Origin: Hydrogenophaga palleronii NBRC 102513
GTDB taxonomy: Bacteria; Pseudomonadota; Gammaproteobacteria; Burkholderiales; Burkholderiaceae_C
Length of the DNA stretch: 64,000 bases
Direction of reading: 5' to 3'
NCBI RefSeq assembly: GCF_001571225.1
Contig: NZ_BCTJ01000001.1
Span: 62,001-126,000, forward strand
The notes under the pieces were generated by a model that did no database searches, was not told the origin of the DNA, and saw only the letters and a list, made by a program, of their open reading frames with translations. Position 1 is the stretch's first letter. Each line of letters begins with the position of its first letter. Below are positions 8,667 to 17,113 of the stretch, piece by piece. A program made the translations under genes and the position numbers.

Positions 8667-8990
8667 TCAGTGTTGTGCGACAGGCAGCCGCACCTCCATG
8701 CCGTCGAGTTCGGGTGTCAGTCGCACCTGGCAACACAGCCGGCTCTCGGGCGTGACCGGGCTGGCCGCGTAGTCCAGCATGTCGGTTTCGTCGGGCACGG
8801 GCGGCGGCAGCAGCGCGGCCCAGGGCGGGCCGATCATCACGTGGCAGGTGGCGCAGGTCAGGGTGCCGCCGCAGTCGCCTTCGATGGCGCGGATGTCGGC
8901 ATCGATGGCGGCTTTCAGCAGGCTCTGGCCGGCTTCGGCCTGCACCAGCTGCACCGACTGGTCGGCGTGAACGAAGCGGAGGGTGATCAT
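8667..8990 (-). CDS. [2Fe-2S] ferredoxin
   Basis: A 107-residue adrenodoxin/Isc-type ferredoxin. Cluster ligands are visible as CGGTLTCATC (C-X5-C-X2-C) and the distal Cys in SRLCCQV. The frame ends EVRLPVAQH. In the cell it would carry single electrons, here most simply from an unlinked reductase to the Rieske oxygenase encoded two genes upstream. No ferredoxin reductase gene is present in the cluster. Gap to the upstream glutamine-synthetase-like gene is 71 bp. Confidence 0.9.
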   Translation of the reverse strand: MITLRFVHADQSVQLVQAEAGQSLLKAAIDADIRAIEGDCGGTLTCATCHVMIGPPWAALLPPPVPDETDMLDYAASPVTPESRLCCQVRLTPELDGMEVRLPVAQH

Positions 8991-9061
8991 GGCAATCGAC
9001 GTTGGCGTGAAGACCCCCGCAGCTTATCGCGCCGCCGCAGCCGGCGGGCTGGTGAGGCGGC

Positions 9062-10540
9062 TCAGATGCGGCTGAAGTACTCGCGCCGCTCGAAGTCGGC
9101 CTTGTCTTCGGCCTGTGCGTGGCGGTCGATCTCGCTCTGCTTGATGCGGCTGAAGTAACGCACGAAGTCGTCGCCCAGGGCAGCGCACAGCGCGGTGTCG
9201 GCGCGCAGTGCATCCAGGCCTTCGCCCAGGGACGAAGGCAGCTTCTGGTTGTCGGCCGCGTAGGGCGACTCGCTGGCCGGTGGCGGCAGCGTGGCGCGTG
9301 CCAGGCCGTCGAGCCCGGCGTGGATCTGTGCCGCCATGTAGAGGTAGGGGTTGGCGGCGGGTTCGCCCACGCGGTTCTCGATGCGGGTGGCGTTGTCGCC
9401 GGCCGCACCCACCACGCGCAGCATGGCGCCGCGGTTGTCCTGACCCCACAGCGCGGCCTGCGGCGCGAGCGCGTTGGGGCGGAAGCGTGCGAAGCCGTTG
9501 ATGGTGGGCGTGCACAGCACCGTCATGCCACGCGCATGCGACAGCAGGCCGGCGAGCCAGTGCGCGCCCGCGTCGGACAGCGTGTGCGTGGCATCGGCGC
9601 GCGTGGTGCCGGTTGCCGGCGCCTCGCGCACGCAGGCGTTGCGGCCGGTCTTCAGATCCACCAGCGACTGGTGCAGGTGCCAGCCGCTGGACATGATGTT
9701 CGGGAACGGCGGGCGGCACATGAAGGTGGCGTGGTACCCGGCACGGCGCAGCGCCTGGCGCACGCCATTGCGGAACAGCACCATCTGGTCGGCGGCGGTG
9801 AGGGCGTCGGTGGCGTCGAACACGGCTTCCACCTGGCTCGGGCCGAGTTCGATTTCCAGCGACTGCAGCGGCAGGCCCAGGGCCTGCGCGGTGCGCTGCA
9901 CGATGCGCATGGGCTCGTCGCTCATGTCCACCATCGCCTCGGCCTGCAGGTTGTAGCCGGGGTGGATCATCTCGACCTTTGGCGGCAGGCCGGGCCAGGC
10001 CGCGAGTTCGGGGTCGAGCTGGGGCGCGGCGTCGGTGATGCGGTAGATGTGGAACTCCACCTCCAGCCCGGTCTTCAGGCCGTAGCCCTGCTGGCCCAGT
10101 TGCGCCAGTGCGGTCTGCAGCATGCGGCGCGGGTCCAGCGGCACCGGTGTGCCGTCGCCGAACCAGGGCTGGCAGCGCAGCCAGCCGGTGCGCTCCAGCC
10201 AGGGAAGGACGGTGAAGCTCTCCGGGTCGGGCATCAGCATCAGGTTGGCGGCGCCGGCAAAACCCGGCAGGTCGGACGCGCCACCCGGCTCAAACACCTT
10301 CCATGCGGTGCGGTCGGCGGTGTCCTTGAGCATCAGCGTGCCGACCATGCCGACACCGTCGCGCAGGGCGCGCACGGCGGCTTTGGCGGTGAGCGTCTTG
10401 CCGCGCAGCATGCCGTGGGCGTCGCACCAGCCGAAGCGCACCAGCTCGATGCCGCTGGCTTCGATGAGCTGGGCCACGCGCCGGCATTCGGCGTCGTGTT
10501 CAGGGGATTCGATGCCGCAGCGTTGGGCGAACGACGTCAT
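9062..10540 (-). CDS. Glutamine-synthetase-family ligase
   Basis: A 492-residue GS-fold protein. Recognisable elements are GWCDAHGMLRGKTL near the N-terminus, EVEFHIYRI (metal-binding glutamates), SGWHLHQSL (ATP/metal His), NGFARFRPNALAP and the C-terminal RIENRVGEPAANPYLYMAAQI. The sequence is more like the gamma-glutamylamide synthetases (for example gamma-glutamylanilide or gamma-glutamylpolyamine synthetases) than housekeeping GlnA; the adenylylation loop is not obvious. It would ligate glutamate to an amine using ATP. The ATG at 10540 overlaps the TGA of the Rieske gene (ATGA), so the two are translationally coupled, implying that oxygenase and ligase act on the same compound or successive intermediates. 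Confidence 0.85.
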   Translation of the reverse strand: MTSFAQRCGIESPEHDAECRRVAQLIEASGIELVRFGWCDAHGMLRGKTLTAKAAVRALRDGVGMVGTLMLKDTADRTAWKVFEPGGASDLPGFAGAANLMLMPDPESFTVLPWLERTGWLRCQPWFGDGTPVPLDPRRMLQTALAQLGQQGYGLKTGLEVEFHIYRITDAAPQLDPELAAWPGLPPKVEMIHPGYNLQAEAMVDMSDEPMRIVQRTAQALGLPLQSLEIELGPSQVEAVFDATDALTAADQMVLFRNGVRQALRRAGYHATFMCRPPFPNIMSSGWHLHQSLVDLKTGRNACVREAPATGTTRADATHTLSDAGAHWLAGLLSHARGMTVLCTPTINGFARFRPNALAPQAALWGQDNRGAMLRVVGAAGDNATRIENRVGEPAANPYLYMAAQIHAGLDGLARATLPPPASESPYAADNQKLPSSLGEGLDALRADTALCAALGDDFVRYFSRIKQSEIDRHAQAEDKADFERREYFSRI

Positions 10541-11916
10541 TTGGCGCCCGCCGTTTCCACGGCGGCAGCCTGCTGGTGCCAAGGTGCGCCTTCGCGCTTC
10601 TCGCGCACGGCGTCCTGCCACCAGTTTTCCCAGCCCTGCGCGGGGGCGATGCCGTCCACCGTGTCGGGGCCGGCGATGGCGCCGTGCTGCGCAGGGTCGG
10701 CCATGCCCGGTGCGGTGCCACCCTGTTCGACGGCGTCGATGGCCTGCAGCAGCATGCGGCGGTTGGCCATGATCACCTTGTCGGTGGTGCCCAGGTGTTC
10801 ACGCGTGCGGTCCTGGATCGGGCCCATGCTTTCGCAGGCCCACTGGTCGTGCACGTTGATGTCGTCCTCGCCCATGCCGAGGTAGGTGCGGGACTGCTGC
10901 TCTTCGGCGTTGAAGCCCCAGTTGTTGTGGCGGCCGGACTTCGGGATGTAGTCGGGCAGGGTCACGGCCTGCAGGCGCGGCGTGCGCATGGCGTCCTTGT
11001 CCACCGGGCCGGTGAAGCTGGTGAAGAAGGCGTACCAGTAGTTGTGCGTGTCGTCCACCGGCACGTGCATCTGCGTGATGGTCATGGTTTCCGACAGCGG
11101 GATCACGAAGGTCTGCGGGAACACGCCGTTGGTCACGCGCACGTGGGTGAGCTCGTCGGTCATCGGACGCAGCGCGGTGAGCTGCAGGCCGTAGGGCTTG
11201 GGCTCGAAGGTGATGGTGGGCTGGCCGAACTCGCGCATCACGCGCGTCATGGGCCAGCGCTCGCCGCCCACGTCACCGGCGCTGGCGCCGCGGAACTGTT
11301 TGCCGTAGCTGTCTTCCAGCGAACCGTCGTTGAAGAAACGGTGCAGGTAGGAGGCGTGCGCCGGGTCTATGCCGACTTCCAGCGACTGCAGCCAGTTGCA
11401 GTTCCACAGGCCCTTGAAGGCGAAGGTGTGGGTGTCGGGCGCCTTGAAGCAGTCGAGCTCGGGGAAGGGCGGGGGCGTCTGGTTTTCGGGACCGAACCAG
11501 CCGAACAGCACGCCGCTGCGCTGCACCAGCGGGTAGCTGCGTTGCTTGATGTGCGCGCACATGCGGCTGCCCGGAGGCTCGGCCGGGGTTTCGATGCACT
11601 GGCCGGTGGTGTCGAACTTCCAGCCGTGGAAGGGGCAGCGGATGCCGTCGCCTTCGTTGCGGCCGAAGGCGAGGTCGGCGCCACGGTGCGGGCAGTCGCG
11701 GTCGAGCAGGCCGAACTGGCCCTTTGCATCCCGGAACAGCACGAAGTTCTGGCCCAGCACGCGCACGGCCTTGACGGGGCGCACGGCCATCTGCGGGTCG
11801 AGCGCGGGATCGAATTCGTCCAGCAACGCGACGGGTTGCCAGTAACGGCGCAGCAGCTCGCCGCCGGGCGTGCCTGCTCCGACCTGGGTCATGCGTTGAT
11901 TGAGTTCGGCTTTCAT
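10537..11916 (-). CDS. Rieske non-haem iron aromatic-ring-hydroxylating oxygenase, alpha subunit
   Basis: A 459-residue protein. The Rieske cluster is CPHRGADLAFGRNEGDG then CPFHGWKFD (CXH...CXXH). The catalytic domain follows, with a likely mononuclear iron facial triad around GIDPAHASYLHRFF (Asp and two His region). The N-terminal GAGTPGGELLRRYWQPVAL and the SYPLVQRSGVLFGWFGPE block resemble phthalate 4,5-dioxygenase-type (single-subunit) oxygenases; no beta-subunit gene is present. It would hydroxylate or O/N-dealkylate an aromatic using electrons from the operon's ferredoxin. It is first in the operon, divergent from a GntR regulator. Exact substrate unknown. Confidence 0.9.
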   Translation of the reverse strand: MKAELNQRMTQVGAGTPGGELLRRYWQPVALLDEFDPALDPQMAVRPVKAVRVLGQNFVLFRDAKGQFGLLDRDCPHRGADLAFGRNEGDGIRCPFHGWKFDTTGQCIETPAEPPGSRMCAHIKQRSYPLVQRSGVLFGWFGPENQTPPPFPELDCFKAPDTHTFAFKGLWNCNWLQSLEVGIDPAHASYLHRFFNDGSLEDSYGKQFRGASAGDVGGERWPMTRVMREFGQPTITFEPKPYGLQLTALRPMTDELTHVRVTNGVFPQTFVIPLSETMTITQMHVPVDDTHNYWYAFFTSFTGPVDKDAMRTPRLQAVTLPDYIPKSGRHNNWGFNAEEQQSRTYLGMGEDDINVHDQWACESMGPIQDRTREHLGTTDKVIMANRRMLLQAIDAVEQGGTAPGMADPAQHGAIAGPDTVDGIAPAQGWENWWQDAVREKREGAPWHQQAAAVETAGAK

Positions 11917-11953
11917 GTGGGGTATCTCCGGCAATAAACGGGGTGGGGTATCG

Positions 11954-11969
11954 AAATGGTATACCGTTT
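11954..11969. promoter_or_regulatory. Probable GntR operator between the Rieske operon and its divergent regulator
   Basis: AAATGGTATACCGTTT is a 16-bp near-perfect dyad centred on GGTATACC, in the 79-bp gap between the two divergent starts. A related half-site (CGGTGTACA) follows at about 11978-11986. Position and symmetry suit a site for the adjacent FadR/FCD-type GntR regulator controlling both directions; binding is inferred. Confidence 0.55.
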
Positions 11970-11995
11970 TTTGAATTCGGTGTACATTTTGCGGC

Positions 11996-12715
11996 ATGAG
12001 CCTGCAAGACACCGTTTTGATGCAATTGCGCGACCTGATCCTGAGCGGTCAGTTCGAACCCGGCCAGCGCCTGGCCGAGCAGCAACTGGCCGAGCGGCTG
12101 GGCGCTTCGCGCACGCCGGTGCGCGCCGCGCTCGTCACGCTGGAGCAGGAGGGCCTGGTGCAGGCCAACGAGACCGGCAAGTACCTGGTGCGCCAGTTCA
12201 CGTCGCAAGAGGTGATCGACGCCATCGCGGTGCGCGGCCACCTGGAGGGCATGGCCGCGCGGCTGGTGGCTGAGCACGGCGTCTCACGCCAGTTGCAGGG
12301 CCAGTTGCAGACCGTGCTGGACGAGGGCGACCGCCTGCTGGCCGACAACCCGCTCACCATCGAGAGCTACGCGGCCTATTCGGTGATGAACGACCGCTTC
12401 CACGCGCTGATCCTCGACGCTTCCGGCAACCGGGCGCTGCAGCGCGCCGTCGAGCTCAACGACAAGCTGCCGTTCGCACCGGCCTCGGCCATGTTGCCGA
12501 TGCAGGGCACGGTGACCATGGACCGCGACTGGATGCTGTACGCGCACCGCCAGCACCACATGCTGTTCGATGCGCTGCGGCGCGGCGAGGGCGCGCGCGC
12601 GCAGGCGCTGGCGGTGGAGCACACCGAAGTGGCGCAGATGAACATGCGGCTGGCGCTGGAGCGGCGCAGCGAGTCCGAGCAGGTGTTGCCCGGCATCCGC
12701 CTGGTGGTGGGCTGA
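11996..12715 (+). CDS. GntR-family transcriptional regulator (FCD domain)
   Basis: A 239-residue regulator. The winged helix is at residues ~8-70 (LRDLILSGQFEPGQRLAEQQ, RLGASRTPVRAAL, EGLVQANETGKYLV) and an FCD ligand domain follows, with the helical pattern VIDAIAVRGHLEGMAARLVAEH and His-containing metal/ligand positions (NDRFHALIL, AHRQHHMLFDALRRGE, VEHTEVAQ). Transcribed divergently from the Rieske oxygenase operon across a 79-bp gap containing a palindrome, so it most likely controls that operon in response to a pathway metabolite. No clear Shine-Dalgarno sequence is visible. Confidence 0.9.
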   Translation: MSLQDTVLMQLRDLILSGQFEPGQRLAEQQLAERLGASRTPVRAALVTLEQEGLVQANETGKYLVRQFTSQEVIDAIAVRGHLEGMAARLVAEHGVSRQLQGQLQTVLDEGDRLLADNPLTIESYAAYSVMNDRFHALILDASGNRALQRAVELNDKLPFAPASAMLPMQGTVTMDRDWMLYAHRQHHMLFDALRRGEGARAQALAVEHTEVAQMNMRLALERRSESEQVLPGIRLVVG

Positions 12716-12914
12716 GCGCGCGCGCCACAAACACCTCCCAGCCCAACACAAGCCGCGCCATGCTGCGCGGCTCGGCGCAACGTCCCTGGCGCGGTGGGGC
12801 TTTTTGCGTCTCGGTGAAACGCGGTCACCCTGGCTGCTCAAAATGCGGCATCGGCCTGTGCCTTGTGGCGCGGCCGCCTCGTTTCGTCCACAGCCCCACA
12901 CCGACCCACACACC

Positions 12915-14027
12915 ATGCCCCGTCTGTTTGAACCCACCACCGCCGGCCAGATCCAGCTGTCCAACCGCGTCGTCATGGCGCCGCTCACGCGCAACCGCGC
13001 GCCGAACGCCGTGCCCACCGCGCTCACCACCACCTACTACCAGCAGCGCGCCAGCGCCGGCCTGTTGATCACCGAAGCCACCGCCATCAGCCACCAGGGC
13101 CAGGGCTATTCCGATGTGCCGGGCCTGTACGGCACCGACCAGCTCGACGCCTGGAAACACGTGACCGACGCGGTGCACGCCGAGGGCGGCAAGATCGTGG
13201 TCCAGCTCTGGCACGTGGGCCGCGTCTCGCACACCGAACTGCAGCCCGAAGGTGGCAAACCGGTGGCGCCCTCGGCCATCACCGCCAAGACCAAGACCGT
13301 GCTGATCAAGGACGGCGTGCCGACCTTCGTCGACACCTCCGAGCCGCGTGCGCTCAAGGCAGAAGAGCTGCCCGGCATCGTGCACAGCTACACCGTGGCG
13401 GCGCGCAATGCGGTCGACACCGCCGGCTTTGACGGCGTGGAAATCCACGGCGCCAACGGTTACCTGCTCGACCAGTTCCTGAAGACCGGCAGCAACCAGC
13501 GCACCGACGACTACGGCGGCAGCATCGAGAACCGCGCCCGCCTGCTGCTGGAAGTCACGCGCTCCATCGTCGACGCCATCGGTGGTGGCAAGACCGGCAT
13601 CCGCCTCTCGCCCGTGACGCCGGCCAACGACGTGCACGACGCCGACCCGCAGCCGTTGTTCACCTACGTGGTGAAGCAACTGGCTTCGCTGAACCTGGCC
13701 TACATCCACATCATTGAAGGCGCCACCGGCGGCCCGCGCGAGATCGCCGAGCGCCCGTTCGACTACGCCGCCCTGCGCGCGGCCTACCGCGAGGCGGGTG
13801 GCAAGGGCGCCTGGATGGTGAACAACGGCTACGACCTGGCGCTGGCCAGGGACGCGCTGCAGGACGGCGCCGACCTGGTGGCCTTCGGCAAGCCCTTCAT
13901 CTCCAACCCGGACCTGGTGGCGCGCCTGCAGCAAGGTGGCCCGTTCAACACGACCGACAAGAACACCATCTACGGCGGTGGCGCCGAGGGCTACACCGAC
14001 TACCTGACGCTGGGCGCCCAGTCCTGA
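12915..14027 (+). CDS. nemA: Old Yellow Enzyme-type NADH:flavin oxidoreductase / alkene reductase
   Basis: A 370-residue FMN-dependent TIM-barrel enzyme of the N-ethylmaleimide reductase/xenobiotic reductase group. Motifs are NRVVMAPLTRNRA near residue 20, GGKIVVQLWHVGRVSH, the substrate-binding pair in DGVEIHGANGYLLDQFLK, TDDYGGSIENRARLLLEV, and the FMN phosphate site LVAFGKPFISNPDLV. It reduces activated C=C bonds or nitro groups using NAD(P)H. The ATG at 12915 begins directly before the conserved LFEPTTAGQI; no strong ribosome binding site is seen. Monocistronic by appearance. The gene symbol is by similarity to the family, not a demonstrated orthologue. Confidence 0.9.
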   Translation: MPRLFEPTTAGQIQLSNRVVMAPLTRNRAPNAVPTALTTTYYQQRASAGLLITEATAISHQGQGYSDVPGLYGTDQLDAWKHVTDAVHAEGGKIVVQLWHVGRVSHTELQPEGGKPVAPSAITAKTKTVLIKDGVPTFVDTSEPRALKAEELPGIVHSYTVAARNAVDTAGFDGVEIHGANGYLLDQFLKTGSNQRTDDYGGSIENRARLLLEVTRSIVDAIGGGKTGIRLSPVTPANDVHDADPQPLFTYVVKQLASLNLAYIHIIEGATGGPREIAERPFDYAALRAAYREAGGKGAWMVNNGYDLALARDALQDGADLVAFGKPFISNPDLVARLQQGGPFNTTDKNTIYGGGAEGYTDYLTLGAQS

Positions 14028-14348
14028 TGCTGCGCGCGAGGCTTCAGCCGCCGTGAGGCGGTTGCCGGAAGTTCTCCATGATGTGCCGCTCGGCGCGCGC
14101 CAGCGCAGCGCCGGCGGCGGAGCCGCAGCGACGCACCCACTCGACCGCACGCCGCCAGGCGCTGCGGTTTTTTTTCGTCGCTGCGGTGCAAGGGGGCGGG
14201 GCTGACTGGCTGCCCGTCCGGGTGGGAATGGGGGCGGAGGTGGAGGCGGGGGTGGAGGTGACGCGGTGCTCTGGCATGCAGACGATGCTCTTCGCGGGCA
14301 TATCATCTGTAAAGTTGAATTGAATGACCGTCAACGTCACAAATCCTG
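14028..14348. other. 321-bp intergenic region before a LysR gene
   Basis: A possible LysR-gene -10 element (TATCAT, 14301-14306) and the AT-richer stretch around it (AAAGTTGAATTGAATG) mark the promoter end. A 98-codon frame on the minus strand (14340 to 14044) is open but low complexity at its start and I cannot support it. A small hairpin (CCGCC/GGCGG) lies near 14049-14062. Confidence 0.35.
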
Positions 14349-15266
14349 ATGCGAAACCTGAACCTCGACCAGTTGCAGACGCTGGTGGCGATTGCCGATC
14401 TCGGCACCTTCGCCGCCGCTGCGCAGGCGCTGCATCTCGCGCCGCCCACCATCAGCCTGCACATCAAGGAGCTGGAGTCGCGCATGCAGGCCAGCCTGCT
14501 GGTGCGCGGGCGCCGGCGCGCCGAGTTGACGCCGGCGGGTGAAGTCCTGGTGCAGGAGGGTCGCAAGCTGCTGGTGGCCAGCGACGACCTGATCGATCTG
14601 GTGCAGCGGCGCGCCACCGGGCGCGAAGGCATGGTCAAGGTCGGTGTGTCGGCCGGGGTCAGCACCCGGCTGTTGCCGCTGATGCTGGAGGCGCTGGCAC
14701 AACGCAACCCGGGCGTGGAGATCAAGCTGGAAGCCGTGGGTTCGGCCGAGGCCATGCAGCGGCTGAAAGCCGCCACGCTGGACGTGGCCATCGTCGCGAG
14801 CCCGCAGCCCGCCATGAGCGACATCGAACTCACGCCCTGGCGCAACGACGACATGGTGGTGCTGCTGCCCGCGTCCTGGAATCCGCCCGAGCATGTGACG
14901 CCCGACTGGCTGGCGGGGCGCCGCTGGGCCTCATTCGCGCCGGCCACGCAGATGCACGGCCTCATTGCGGCCTGGTTCGGTCAGGCAGGCCACAACCCGC
15001 GGCCGTTCCTGACCATGAGCTATCCGGGGGCGCTGAAAAGCCTGGCCGCCGCCAGCCAGAGCGCGGCCATCCTGCCGCTGGAGGAGGTGCAGGACCAGCT
15101 GCACACGCCGGGCGTGCAGGTGCGCCATCTGCAGCCCTCGCTGACGCGCCCGATGGCCGTGGCACACCGGCGCTCGCCACCACCCAACCCGGCGGTGCAG
15201 AGCGTGCTGGGCGTGCTGGCCGCGTTCTCCCATGGAATCCAGCGGAGCCCCACCGAATCCAGTTGA
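14349..15266 (+). CDS. LysR-family transcriptional regulator
   Basis: A 305-residue regulator with the N-terminal winged helix-turn-helix (LDQLQTLVAIADLGTFAAAAQ, LHLAPPTISLHIKELESRM) and a C-terminal periplasmic-binding-protein-like effector domain (VKVGVSAGVSTRLLPLMLE, LDVAIVASPQP). It ends 55 bp before maiA on the same strand. LysR genes are usually divergent from their targets; here only the OYE gene upstream (also plus strand) and maiA/pgeF downstream are close, so the target is uncertain. The effector is unknown. Confidence 0.88.
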   Translation: MRNLNLDQLQTLVAIADLGTFAAAAQALHLAPPTISLHIKELESRMQASLLVRGRRRAELTPAGEVLVQEGRKLLVASDDLIDLVQRRATGREGMVKVGVSAGVSTRLLPLMLEALAQRNPGVEIKLEAVGSAEAMQRLKAATLDVAIVASPQPAMSDIELTPWRNDDMVVLLPASWNPPEHVTPDWLAGRRWASFAPATQMHGLIAAWFGQAGHNPRPFLTMSYPGALKSLAAASQSAAILPLEEVQDQLHTPGVQVRHLQPSLTRPMAVAHRRSPPPNPAVQSVLGVLAAFSHGIQRSPTESS

Positions 15267-15321
15267 AGGTCTGGTTGTGGCACGCCGCTGCGGGTGAGCG
15301 CAGCGGTTTATCCTCGAGCCC

Positions 15322-15963
15322 ATGAAGCTCTACAACTACTTCCGCTCTTCGGCCTCGTTTCGCGTGCGCATTGCGCTCGCACTCAAGGGCATGGCCTACG
15401 ACTACGTGCCGGTGCACATCGCGCGCGGTGAACACAAACAAGCCGCCTTCAGCGACATCGGGGTCGAAGGCCTGGTGCCGCTGCTTGAGCTGGACGACGG
15501 CACGCGCCTGACGCAGTCGATGGCCATCATCGAGTACCTGGACGAGCTGCAGCCCGCGCCCGCGCTGCTGCCGGCCGATGCGCCGGGCCGTGCGCGCGTG
15601 CGTGCCCTGTCGCAGATCGTGGCCTGCGAGATCCACCCCATCAACAACCTGCGCGTGCTCAAGTACCTCACCAGGGAACTCAAGGTCGAGGAAGAAGCGA
15701 AGAACGTCTGGTACCGCTACTGGGTGCGCACCGGGCTGGAGTCTTTCGAGCGCCAGCTCGAACAGCAGCCCGCATCCACCTACTGCTTTGGCGACACGCC
15801 GACCCTGGCCGACTGCTGCCTGGTGCCGCAGATCTTCAACGGCCAGCGCTTCAACACCGATTTCAGCGGCCTGCCGCGCACCATGGCGGCGTTTGACGCC
15901 TGCATGGCCCTGCCGGCGTTCCAGCAGGCCCAGCCTTCGGCCTGCCCCGACGCGGAGGCCTGA
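15322..15963 (+). CDS. maiA: Maleylacetoacetate (or maleylpyruvate) isomerase, zeta-class GST
   Basis: A 213-residue zeta-class glutathione transferase. The N-terminal thioredoxin fold carries the catalytic SSASFRVRIAL motif (Ser-Ser-X-Ser-X-X-Arg/Val-Arg), then IIEYLDE and the helical domain with EIHPINNLRVLKYL and FGDTPTLADCCLVPQIFN. It uses glutathione to convert cis to trans ring-fission products: maleylacetoacetate in tyrosine/homogentisate breakdown, or maleylpyruvate in gentisate breakdown. A fumarylpyruvate-hydrolase-like FAH gene sits 7 kb away, so either assignment is open. Its stop overlaps the pgeF start by one base. Confidence 0.9.
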   Translation: MKLYNYFRSSASFRVRIALALKGMAYDYVPVHIARGEHKQAAFSDIGVEGLVPLLELDDGTRLTQSMAIIEYLDELQPAPALLPADAPGRARVRALSQIVACEIHPINNLRVLKYLTRELKVEEEAKNVWYRYWVRTGLESFERQLEQQPASTYCFGDTPTLADCCLVPQIFNGQRFNTDFSGLPRTMAAFDACMALPAFQQAQPSACPDAEA

Positions 15964-16736
15964 TGCTGCTGCAGCCCGACGGCGGCATCGTGCCCGACTG
16001 GCCGGCACCACCCGGCGTGCGGGCGCTGTTCACCACCCGCGCCGGTGGCGTGTCGGTGGCACCGTTCGACAGCTTCAACCTGGGTGACCACGTGCGCGAC
16101 GAGCCACTGGCCGTGGCCGCCAACCGCGAGCGGCTGGCCGCGCTCACCGCGCCCGCACGCCCGGTGTTCCTTCAGCAGGTGCATGGCACCGAGGTGCTGC
16201 GCCTGTCACCCAACAGTGCCGATGGTTCGGTGGCCGACGCCTGCGTGGCGCAGGGGCCGGGGCTGGCCGCCACCATCATGGTGGCCGACTGCCTGCCGGT
16301 GCTGCTGGCGCATGCCTCGGGCACGGCGGTGGCGGCGGCCCATGCGGGCTGGCGCGGCCTGGCCAACGGGGTCATCGAAGCCACCGTGCGCGCCTTGCGC
16401 GAGACGGCCGGCGAGGGCGAAGTGCTGGCCTGGCTCGGCCCTTGCATCGGGCCGCAGGCATTTGAAGTGGGGCCTGAGGTGTGTGAGGCGTTTGTCGGCG
16501 CCGATCACGAAGCGGCGCTGCATTTCTGGCCGCACACCGAGGGCAAGTTTCTGGCCGACCTTCCGGCGCTGGCGCGGCGGCGGTTGCAGGCCGCGGGTGT
16601 GAGCAACGTGCACGGCAACGACGGCAGCGCCGCCTGGTGCACCGTCACGCAGGCATCACAGTTCTTTTCGCACCGGCGCGATGCCCTGCGCCTGGGCAGC
16701 ACCGGCCGCATGGCCGCCTGTGTCTGGCTCGCCTGA
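15963..16736 (+). CDS. pgeF: Peptidoglycan editing factor PgeF / purine nucleoside phosphorylase-like (DUF152)
   Basis: A 257-residue protein of the YfiH/PgeF family. Signature elements are LFTTRAGGVSVAPFDSFNLG at residues ~19-40, QQVHGTEVL, VADCLPVLLA and AAHAGWRGLANGVIEATV, with the metal-site His/Cys residues (VH, DC, AH) in the expected places, and LGPCIGPQAFEVGPEV. The family is reported to remove mis-incorporated amino acids from peptidoglycan precursors and to have nucleoside phosphorylase/deaminase activity. It overlaps maiA by one base (TGATG). Its last 81 bp overlap a convergent small membrane-protein gene. Confidence 0.9.
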   Translation: MLLQPDGGIVPDWPAPPGVRALFTTRAGGVSVAPFDSFNLGDHVRDEPLAVAANRERLAALTAPARPVFLQQVHGTEVLRLSPNSADGSVADACVAQGPGLAATIMVADCLPVLLAHASGTAVAAAHAGWRGLANGVIEATVRALRETAGEGEVLAWLGPCIGPQAFEVGPEVCEAFVGADHEAALHFWPHTEGKFLADLPALARRRLQAAGVSNVHGNDGSAAWCTVTQASQFFSHRRDALRLGSTGRMAACVWLA

Positions 16737-17045
16737 GTTGTCGATGGTGGCCGTGGTGGCGGCCAGCGCCGCCGCGGCGCGTTCTGCGGCTTCCCGGGCT
16801 TCCTGGGCTTTGAGTGCTTTACGCCGCTGCGGCGTTCGCATCAGGTAAACCACCAGTGCCACCGGCAGCAAACCGTATAGAAAAAAGGTCACAATGGCTC
16901 CCAGAACAGAGCCAGTGGTGTTGGTCGCTTCGGCCACCGACATCATGAGCACCACATACATCCAACCGATCACCACCAGATACACAGCGTTCCTTGCAGC
17001 CCGGGAAACCACGTCGGCTGGCGGAGACCGCTTCGCCGACACCAT
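16656..17045 (-). CDS. Small membrane protein with C-terminal Ala-rich tail
   Basis: About 129 residues. Two membrane segments (AVYLVVIGWMYVVLMMSVAE and GSVLGAIVTFFLYGLLPVALVVYLM) are followed by a charged helix (RRKALKAQEAREAAERAAAA) and a tail ending PVRKEL. I associate this arrangement with a small uncharacterised Comamonadaceae family. The start is uncertain: ATG at 17045 is listed, but GTG at 17012 just before SRAARNAVYLVV would give a better length. It is divergent from phaC (68-bp gap from the listed start). The final 81 bp are antisense to the 3' end of pgeF, which is unusual but both frames look real. Confidence 0.6.
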   Translation of the reverse strand: MVSAKRSPPADVVSRAARNAVYLVVIGWMYVVLMMSVAEATNTTGSVLGAIVTFFLYGLLPVALVVYLMRTPQRRKALKAQEAREAAERAAAALAATTATIDNSGEPDTGGHAAGAAQAQGIAPVRKEL

Positions 17046-17113
17046 GGGAGCCCCGGAAATGTTCCCCCAGCGACGGCCATGATAAGTCGCAGGCATCACA
17101 CCAGGAGATCGGC

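Noticed and set aside
12751..12772. AGCCGCG/CGCGGCT hairpin after the GntR gene as a terminator
   Set aside because: No T run follows on either strand; it may act but is not supported as an intrinsic terminator.
14044..14340. A 98-codon minus-strand frame between the OYE and LysR genes
   Set aside because: Low-complexity start, no ribosome binding site, no recognisable pattern; left as part of the intergenic description.
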